A program made the translations under genes and the position numbers. From Dipteronia dyeriana (lineage: Eukaryota > Streptophyta > Magnoliopsida > Sapindales > Sapindaceae), in contig CM065297.1 in assembly GCA_032871835.1 (NCBI GenBank), positions 17,779,598 to 17,843,597 of the forward strand: a stretch of 64,000 bases of DNA, given 5' to 3'. Positions 56,886 to 64,000 of this stretch are shown piece by piece. The notes under the pieces were generated by a model that did no database searches, was not told the DNA's origin, and saw nothing but the letters and a program-made list of their open reading frames with translations. Every line of letters begins with the position of its first letter. Positions within the stretch are counted from its first letter, which is position 1.

Positions 56886-58145
56886 ATGGCTAGGGTTGGC
56901 ATGTTACGAATGTGGGAGCAGGGTGTTTTTAAACAGTTTTTGGGCATGAACAAGGAGTTGTTTAGTGGTAAGCTTTGCCACATTCTACTATGCAGAAAGT
57001 TACATATCCTGGTGCATGTCCCAACGAGATGTGGTTTCGGGTCGGGAACCGTGCAGTTAGGTTTGGAAAAGAGGAGCTTCTCCTTGTCACAGGATTGAGG
57101 TTCGGACTAATGCTAGAGAGTGTTAACTCCCTACCTAAAGTTGCACCAGGCAGCATACATCACCGATACTTTGAAGGATCCCCCACTCCCCTAAAGGATA
57201 TTTTAGGTAGATTAAAGGGAGAGGAGTTTGACAAGGAGGAGGACGTTATTAAGTTGGGATATGTGTGTTTTCTCTCCCACATTATGCTTGATCGGGAGTA
57301 CCGTTGGTTTGTTCCTTATTGGTTGTGGGGTTTGGTTGAGGATATCATAGGGTTTGAGGCATTCCCTTGGGGAACTTACATTTACAGTGTTACCATATGT
57401 TGGCTTGACAAAGCCCTTAACGATAGGAGAAACTAGAGGAAACAAAAAAGGAATTACAATACACAACAGTACTTGGGTTATAATGTGTATGGATTTTCGT
57501 GGGCATTGATGGTTAGCTATTTTGTAAATTCTTTGTTTTAAATTATTTGTATTTACGTGTGTACTAATCCCAATATGTTTCATTTGCTATTGTTTCAGTA
57601 TTGGGTGATGGAGGACATTTCGGTTCTTACCGGTTTGGTTAGAAAACAGAGAAGAGAGAGAACGGGCCAAGGGTTCCTGCGATTGACGAGATGGTACTGT
57701 AGGAAGAAGCCACTACATTTGGAGAATAAATTCACTGATGAGGTAAGCATAACTTTTATTTTATTTTATAGTTGCATATATGTCGAACTTTACTAATTTT
57801 CACTTGCCTGCAGTTGAAAGCTTATACAACTTTGACTTCTATGCCTGAGGAGAGACGTTAGGAGTACTATAAGCATTCGATCCCCCTACGGTTGTTGGAC
57901 CCGAGGTACACAAGAATGGGGGATATGATCTAGAGAATGAGACAGACCGTCATGGTAGGCGGGGTCATGCGCCACAAGCATACATAGAAACAGAGATTCG
58001 TTCGAAGATGAATCATGACCCTTTCAGTGATCGATAGTCATATAACGAGTTGAGGTCTGATATCGACTCCCAGTTTGAACAGATGGACCTGAAGATTGAC
58101 AAACTTCATTCTGATTTCCATAGACACAGTTATGCGGTAAAAACC
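56886..58145 (+). pseudogene. DUF1985-domain gene in a Mutator-like element
   Basis: The N-terminal part (MLRMWEQGVFKQFLGMNKEL) is in one frame, and after a frame change near 57000 the DUF1985 core follows at 56975-57436: WFRVGNRAVRFGKEELLLVT, GLRFG, WFVPYWLWGLVEDIIGFEAF and PWGTY. YNVYGFSWALM stands before a GTTAGC donor at about 57510. The next exon (after TTTCAG at 57598) reads YWVMEDISVLTGLVRK, and later pieces (LKAYTTLTSMPEERR; LRSDIDSQFEQMDLKIDKLH, coiled coil) are broken by stops. It parallels the gene at 11285-9600 in exon layout but the two are well diverged. No Ulp1 protease domain is seen. Confidence 0.75.
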
Positions 58146-58309
58146 TAAACTAGCCTTTATAATGCATGCATTTTTGATAACGTTTGGTGTATTATATATG
58201 CACAACAAGACGAGGATGAGGTTGCAGATGAGTTGTATGGTGCGTAGCAAGACGAGGTTGCTGAGGAGCTACATGGTGTGCCTATTTGTGTTCAATTTTG
58301 GGGTAAACA

Positions 58310-59250
58310 TCTCTCCAACGATAATGGAACTCACTTTTTGGAAGTGTGACTCATAGGTGTCCAAACAACAAATGTGGACATGTACGAATTTCCTGACAAC
58401 CTAATATGTGCAACCATCCCTACATGTGGCTCTTAGTGCAAAATCACATTTGATGTCATTACAACCATCCTCAAATCGTTCTTTTTTGACCGTCTGATTC
58501 TTGGATTAAACTTCTCGGTTAGAGCATAATTACCATACCGTTCTTCAACTTCTTTTGGGTATCGAAAATCTGGCCTTTGAAAAAAATGCCCACCTTTGAC
58601 GTGGAACCTTTTGTCCTATTTGAGCTAATGGAGTATTAGTCTGCAAACGAAAGAACTCAACGTGATGGTATAACATCATATGTCTGTCTAGATGTGCCAC
58701 AATGCCACTGATTCCGTCCCTTAGTGTTTGTGTCTACAACATCAGGCCCGTCTAGATCACTATCAGTGTTTGTGTCTGCAATATCATCTTCAGGGCAACT
58801 GAAATCTTCTCACGGTTCATGAATCTCATCGCCATCTAATGTATATGAATCAGTGCCATCTACTCTCTCTTGTTCATCGGTTTCACATGTATCTGGAAAA
58901 CCACTATCACCATCCCATATGGGAACCTCCGTTCTAAGTCCTAATTGTTGGGTACTAGGAACCGACTCTAAAACAGTTGCAAATGGAGGAGGAAAAGGTG
59001 CAACATGGACTTTAATGGGAATATGTGATATCCGTGAAGGTACTGCCTACTGGTCCCTAACATCTCTAAACACTTTCTCTACCAAATCAACATATACCTC
59101 TGGAACAACCGTCTGATCAAGTAAAATGAACCTCACATCACTGTCACGTTGTAATCGGTACTTTCTTCGATCACTCTTTGTTTTAACCAAACTGCTTATG
59201 ATTACATCATACAACGTTCTATCAAATTCGGTGAATTGGTATACCAAGTT
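58310..59250 (-). pseudogene. MULE transposase, N-terminal fragment
   Basis: On the minus strand the start MVYQFTEFDRTLYDVIISSL and DVRFILLDQTVVPEVYVDLV resemble the N-terminal part of MuDR-type transposases, followed by an acidic stretch (YTLDGDEIHEP, then DDIADTNTDSDLDG). Near 58640-58310 the MuDR-type domain appears in two frames: RYPKEVEERYGNYALTEKF, then CDFALRATCRDGCTY and VVRKFVHVHICC. The catalytic DDE core is missing; the fragment stops next to the DUF1985 gene. Stops and at least two frame changes are present. Confidence 0.7.
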
Positions 59251-59272
59251 CTCTAACTCGAAATAATTTAAA

Positions 59273-60259
59273 GGGAAAATCGCATTGTAGTCCCCTAGTT
59301 TGTCTTAATCTGCGTTTAGTTCACGGTTTTTTGGAATTGTAATTTTTAGTCCATCGTTATTTTGACAATAGGGATTACAGTCTCTACCGTCCAATTCTGT
59401 TAGGGTTTCATTGAATTCTGTTAAGTCAACAAGGGTTAATAGATAAATTCACGAACCGATTTCTATAAGGTTTATTTTCTGAAAGGTATAATTGTCATTT
59501 CATAAATGAAAAAAAAAAGAAGAAGATATGGATGCAATTGGTACGCATCAACCTAATTGCCTAAATTAAAATAAAAATTAAAAGATATAAAAACTAATTA
59601 AACCCAATTTCCTCAATTAAAATTAAATTATAAAAATATAAAAAATCTAATTAAACTTGTAAACCCTAACTTTCTCTCTTCTCTCTCCCCATCTCTTTTT
59701 CTTGGATCTTCTCTCCAAAACCGTCAACCCCGCCGCCAAAGATAATAACCATGGTCGCTGAAGCCAACAACCATCTTCGCCGCGAAACCCAGGGCAAAAA
59801 AAAGGAATTTTGTGCACTTGTGGGTTCGTTGATGGTTGAAAGAACATATGGAGATTGGTTGATATCTCCGGTTGCGGAGATCACGTCTTCCAAATTTGAA
59901 GATTGGATGTGAGTGAATACAGTGATTTGGTGGTTGACTCTGCAGAGATCGCGTCTTCCAAATCGGAATTTGGTTTGCTTGATAGACTTATTTTCTTTTT
60001 TCTTTATTTGTTTGGTGTTTGATTGATTTAGTGATGTGTGTTGTTTGTTTTTTCATATTTTGTTTGATTGATCGGAATTCGGCCATGAAATTGGTTTCGT
60101 TTGAGTCTACTAGTGATAATGTTTTTGGTGGCATGTAATTTGGCAGTGAAATTGAAGATATTACAATTCTATTTTTGTTTTTATGCTATCAAGCAGATGA
60201 TTAAGGTTTGATAGACATTTTGTTTTGTATATTTTCTAGGAGAAAATTGGTTTATAGAT
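59273..60259 (+). mobile_element. Left part of a second 13689-type Mutator-like element
   Basis: The start gggaaaatcgcattgtag, then tttgtcttaatctgcgtt and gaattgtaatttttagtcc, parallels the TIR at 13689, and ctaccgtccaattctgttag continues the similarity. The region further in (59640-59900) is again a pyrimidine-rich leader and short proline/lysine-coding-like text; 59900-60259 is T-rich. A Tat element interrupts it at 60260; the right end is not in the window. Confidence 0.7.
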
Positions 60260-61161
60260 TGTCATTTATGACTTTTATCGCATGAACACGTCATTAAACA
60301 AAGACGATAAATTGCCAGGTGGACATCCGAGTAGGCATTCAGAAAACATCCTACAAGACATCGCCGAAGAAGAGAACCCGAGTAAGCAGATATTGAACAA
60401 AACCTACTCAGGGTCAATCGACATCATATGTTACTCGGGACAAGCTAATGGCACTCGGGACTGGTTGAATGACGCTTCTACTCGGGATCAAATGATGTTA
60501 CTCGGGATCAAATGGCGATTACTCGAGACTAGCATGTATTGCTCTTTCTCGGGACAAACATGATGAAAATCAAATGAAGGCCCCAGTGCATAGCTCACGT
60601 GGATCAAGTTATAAGGATACACAGAAATATCCATATCAAAAAGGAATCCCAATAAAAATAGAATATTAAACAAGAAAGGTTCCCAATCAGGCAGCAACTT
60701 TACTTCTTCAAAAAGACTACTCCTATGAGGAAATAAGTCCTAATTGAACTACGTTGATAGAGTCCCATTCACTCTCAATACAAGACTCCGAAACAGGAAA
60801 GAAGACAATCAACTTCAAGCAAGTACATAATTGTAATTGAATACAAAGATTTATTACTTGTACAAAGCATATTAGGGTTCTATAAACATATAAATAGACC
60901 CATAATCTCGCCAAAAAAGATATACACATCAATCAATAGAAAAATACAGAGAGAAGAAAGAGAGATTGGGAGCTTGTAACATTATAAATTCATAGTGGAT
61001 TTTGGCTTGGTTGATCATTCAACCACCCATGGATGTTTCTCCGGCCATCGGAGTTTTACCACGTAAAACTTGTGTCTTGATTACTTTCTCTTATCTCTTT
61101 CTCTTTGAATTGATAGCCGAAATCCAATCCTTGTTGGCATATCTAGAAATCCACGTCAATA
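60260..61161 (+). repeat. 5' LTR of the second Tat element
   Basis: The start TGTCATTTATGAC aligns with the first base of the other family LTR; the end is cacgtcaata where the other has CGTTAACA, so the terminal CA is mutated to TA. 902 bp. U3 holds about nine ACTCGGG-like words. Confidence 0.85.
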
Positions 61162-61178
61162 ATTGGCGCTAGAAAGAG
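61162..61178 (+). other. Primer-binding site of the second Tat element
   Basis: attggcgctagaaagag follows the LTR directly, one base different from the first element. Confidence 0.75.
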
Positions 61179-61208
61179 GGTATTGAACCTCCGACTTGAT
61201 CAAACACG

Positions 61209-63081
61209 ATTGCAGGAAGCAGAAGCAATTCTGGGGATGTTCAAAAATCTCCGGACAACTTCCATGTTTGCATTACCTCGCGGGATCTCATCACAACAAC
61301 AAAGAACCAACCTACATTCCTGGCAGGGATCCAACAAGTTCCTCTGACCAGCAAAGACCTGACACAACGCTTTCGAGAGGCGTTGCAACAATTAATGGCA
61401 GATGCAACAAAGGAATGAGTTGATCTACTAGCCACAGAAGCACAAACTCCTAACCTCCCACCTGCGAGGCTTCGTTCTGTCGTTGTAGGGCTAGAAATAA
61501 ATACACTAGAAGTCGGAAGGAACCCTACTCCAATCAATCTGGTTGGACGTGAAATACCTAAAGAGGAACGACCACGCCAGAGGCAGAACCAGGATCAGAC
61601 AGCCAGGGCTAGACACCGTAAACATGACCAGTACTGGGATCGACCTTCATCAGAAGATAGCGATCGACACTATCGCAAGCATCATCACGGAATCATACGT
61701 GAAACCCGGTATCAAAATGAAGAGCCAGAAAGAGAAATGATAATCACACAACGGTTCAACCATCAAGGAAGTCCGGTGGTAAACAGGGACGTTGTAATCC
61801 AAAGCCTAACTCAAGAAGTCGAGAACAATAGGCGACAGATGGATGCATTGGTCAGACGTTATGGGTGTAACGACTTATCTGATGACGATTCGAACAGTCC
61901 ATTCACTAGAGAAATCTTACGGACCCCATTCCCAGAAAGGTTCAGGATGCTGCATGTGGAGCAATTCAAGAAGGACACAGACCCAAATGAGCACGTGAGA
62001 CGCTATAAAAGTGCCATGGCTCAGTATGCCCACATTGATCCCTTACTATGTCTCAACTTTCCACAAACTCTAGAAGATATGGGTTCAAGGTGGTTCGGGG
62101 AGATTGCCCCCAGCAAGCATCAAAAAATTTAGTGAATTGAGCAGGAGCTTTTCAAGACAATTTCTGAGTAATGTTCATAGGAAAAAGTCAGTGGCTCACC
62201 TTGCTCAAATAAAGCAAGGGAAATATGAGTCACTGAAGAAATACCATGGGAGATTCGGCCAAGCGGTATCAGAAATTGGCAGTGCAAACGATGAAGCGAT
62301 AATCGTTGCATTCATCAACAACCTATAAAATGGACGACTATCTTTTGATTTAAGAAGAGCCCGTCTAACCTGATATGCAGACATGATGGATATGGCGGGA
62401 GGATATGCACTAGCCGAGGAAGAAGAGTTAGCCACGGGAGGATGCTACATGCATGGAGGAAAACCCGAACAAAAGGACGCCAAGTCGAAGGTGCAGAACC
62501 AGAAAGGAAAACAGAAAGGAAACGGTAAAGAAAATAACAAGGACAGGGGTAACGGGCGTAATGCCGAGCAGACCACAGAAAAATACCGAGGAAAATACAC
62601 AAACTACACCCCTCTTCATAAAAAACAGGAGAAAATCCTGGTCATTTTGGAAACAAAGAATATAGTACAAGAGCCATGCAGTCAATCTCAGTTTGCTCGG
62701 CGAGATACAACCAAATACTGCAGGTTCCATAAGAAAACCGGTCATGAGACCTCCAAGTGATACCAGCTTAGAGATTACATAGAAACCCTCATTCGGGAAG
62801 GACATCTACAGGATGTGATCTTAAAAAGGGATGAAAAATCTAAAGCAAAAAAAGAGATCAGGGCCAATCACAGCTCTGGTCGAAGTCAGAGGATCAGTCC
62901 AAAGGTCAATCAAGTAATTCATACGATCTTTGGAGGACCATCCACTGGAAGAAGTAATCGAGAGCGAACTCAGGAAATCAGTGAAGTAGTAGAAGCAAGA
63001 AATAACTTTGATGTAAACTTGGTCGAGCCAGACCCAAAGAGGGTAAATAACATTCACAGAAGCAGACTTACACGGCGTTGA
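61209..63081 (+). pseudogene. Tat gag, second element
   Basis: Homologous to the gag at 25058-23263. The start codon position reads ATT in place of ATG (61209-61211, followed by gcaggaagc). The core at 61737-62130 (NRQGSP-like start, FPERFRMLHVEQFKK, HVRRYKSAMAQY) is open, then a frame change near 62110 and stops at 62326 and 62371 follow. The zinc motif CRFHKKTGHETSK ends in a TGA at the last cysteine (62758-62760). Translation of a complete protein is impossible. Confidence 0.85.
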
Positions 63082-64000
63082 TGTTCGACCAAATGACGCA
63101 TTGGTCATAAGTGTCCGGTTGGTCACCGGGAAGTCAGGAGAATCCTGATAGATAATGGAAGCTCAACAGAAATTCTCAATGTAGCCGTCTACGATCAGCT
63201 CAGGTTAGACCGAAAGGACCTACAGCCCTTCCATACCTCACTCAAAGGATTCGGGGGAGTTGAGGTCAAGTCACTCGGGAAGGTAAAACTAACTGTAAAG
63301 ATTATAGTGGCACCTTGCCAGAGAACTGTTTTGCTCGACTTCTTGGTGGTAGACTTGGATAATTGGCTATATAATGCACTATTGGGATGACCATTCCTGA
63401 ATAAAACTAAGGTTGTAACAACCACTTATGCCTTGATGATCAATTCCCAACCGAACAGGGGGTCAGGGTAGTCAAGGGATCCCAAGAGATGGGCCGAAGA
63501 GCTAACCTGTCAGTATACAAGGACAAGAATGAACAGGTTTGCACTATAACACAGCCGAGTCAGAACAAAAAGCCACTATCATTCGAATTAGATCCAAGGG
63601 AAGAGACGAATGAATCCAAAACTGAACCAGTCGAAGAAATCACCTTGAAAGAAAATGAACCAGACAAAAAGGTCAAGATCGGGACCAACCTGGAAAGAAG
63701 AGTAAAACAAAGCCTCATTGATTTACTTAAAGAATACAGGGACTTGTTCGCTTGGAGTCATGAAGACATGGTCGGGATAGATGCCCAAATAATATCTCAC
63801 CATCTCACAGTAGACCTGAATGCAAAACCGATGATACAAAAGAGAAGATCATTCAATCTTAAAAGGAGTCAGGCAATCAAACAGGAAGTAGAGAAGCTAC
63901 TCGTTGTAGGATCGATTAGAGAGGTCAATTACCCTCAATGGGTGGCTAATGTAGTCCTCGTCCAAAAGAAGAATGGATAATTGAGGATGTGAGTAGAATT
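63081..64000 (+). pseudogene. Tat protease and start of reverse transcriptase, second element
   Basis: The protease site reads RRILIDNGSSTEILN at about 63133, with the normal DNG that the first element has lost. A stop (TGA for R in LLG-RPF) lies near 63388 and a frame change near 63440. 63489-63980 is open and covers the linker (SFELDPREE) up to the first polymerase motif (NVVLVQKKNG), where a TAA at 63978 and a frame break stop it at the window edge. Confidence 0.85.

Larger units (their letters stand above)
55628..59272. mobile_element. Mutator-like element with DUF1985 gene and transposase fragment
   Basis: The left end (ccactggaattattagaatt, then gtaaccatatatgaaa and taatagccacatttt) matches the TIR of the element at 46100. 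Next come a GC-richer leader block, an AACTTGAAAT array, a plus-strand DUF1985 gene, and a minus-strand MULE transposase N-terminal fragment. The right TIR is not seen; another element starts at 59273 and probably split it, the rest lying beyond the window. Confidence 0.75.
60260..64000 (+). mobile_element. Second Tat-type Gypsy element, 5' part
   Basis: LTR, primer site, gag, protease and the start of reverse transcriptase are colinear with the element at 13962-25977 but on the plus strand. Protein identity by eye is high, yet the LTR is much more diverged from that element than its own two LTRs are from each other. The rest lies beyond the window. TAGAT (60255-60259) precedes it. Confidence 0.9.

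Noticed and set aside
58853..59116. 87-codon plus-strand frame
   Set aside because: It is antisense to the MULE transposase fragment, which shows family motifs on the minus strand.

Overview
This window is nuclear DNA from a flowering plant, most likely a eudicot. Evidence: an intron-containing xyloglucan endotransglucosylase/hydrolase gene with plant splice sites, plant-type Copia (SIRE-like and Ale/Retrofit-like) and Gypsy (Tat-type) retrotransposons, hAT, PIF/Harbinger and Mutator-like DNA transposons, a plant-type tRNA-Tyr remnant, and very AT-rich spacers. I cannot name the species. Only one host protein gene looks intact: the XTH gene on the minus strand at 33.6-35.3 kb. Almost everything else is transposon, much of it nested, and boundaries could often be fixed by target-site duplications (TSDs).

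Layout. 1-3931: 3' part of a SIRE-like Copia element (gag remnant, GGGGGAG tracts, 1.7-kb LTR). 3932-13250: AT-rich, non-coding, probably a decayed minus-strand LTR element with a ~110-bp repeat array; it is split by a 3.4-kb Mutator-like element (9086-12517, 11-bp TSD TATAATAACAT) carrying a DUF1985 gene. 13689-31241: a ~1.7-kb non-autonomous Mutator-like element (9-bp TSD, one mismatch) swollen to 17.6 kb by a complete 12.0-kb Tat-type Gypsy element (13962-25977, TSD ATAAT) and a complete 3.8-kb hAT element (27188-31006, TSD GTTATATA). 31.25-40.0 kb: the gene-bearing island with a tRNA-Tyr pseudogene, the XTH gene, a tandem duplication hit by a MITE, and a hAT-type MITE. 40002-44936: complete but decayed Ale-like Copia element (TSD TAGAT). 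45-51 kb: AT-rich spacer with a palindromic Mutator-type MITE, SINE-like copies and a hAT MITE (49817-50469, TSD GAATCTAA). 51271-55370: complete PIF/Harbinger element (TSD TCA) with a transposase and a Myb-like partner arranged head to head over a 210-bp tandem repeat. 55628-59272: Mutator-like element with a DUF1985 gene and a transposase N-terminal fragment. 59273 onward: another copy of the 13689-type Mutator end, hit at 60260 by a second Tat-type Gypsy element that runs off the window.

All transposon genes carry stops or frameshifts, so their present activity is doubtful; the structural signals (TIRs, LTRs, TSDs, primer sites) are the best-supported part of this annotation. The most notable points are the antisense ORF and 91-bp repeat array inside the Tat element, the same Tat family sitting inside the same Mutator-like family twice, shared subterminal motif arrays that tie a MITE to a DUF1985-carrying element, the head-to-head repeat promoter of the Harbinger element, and a paralogous empty site that dates a MITE insertion.
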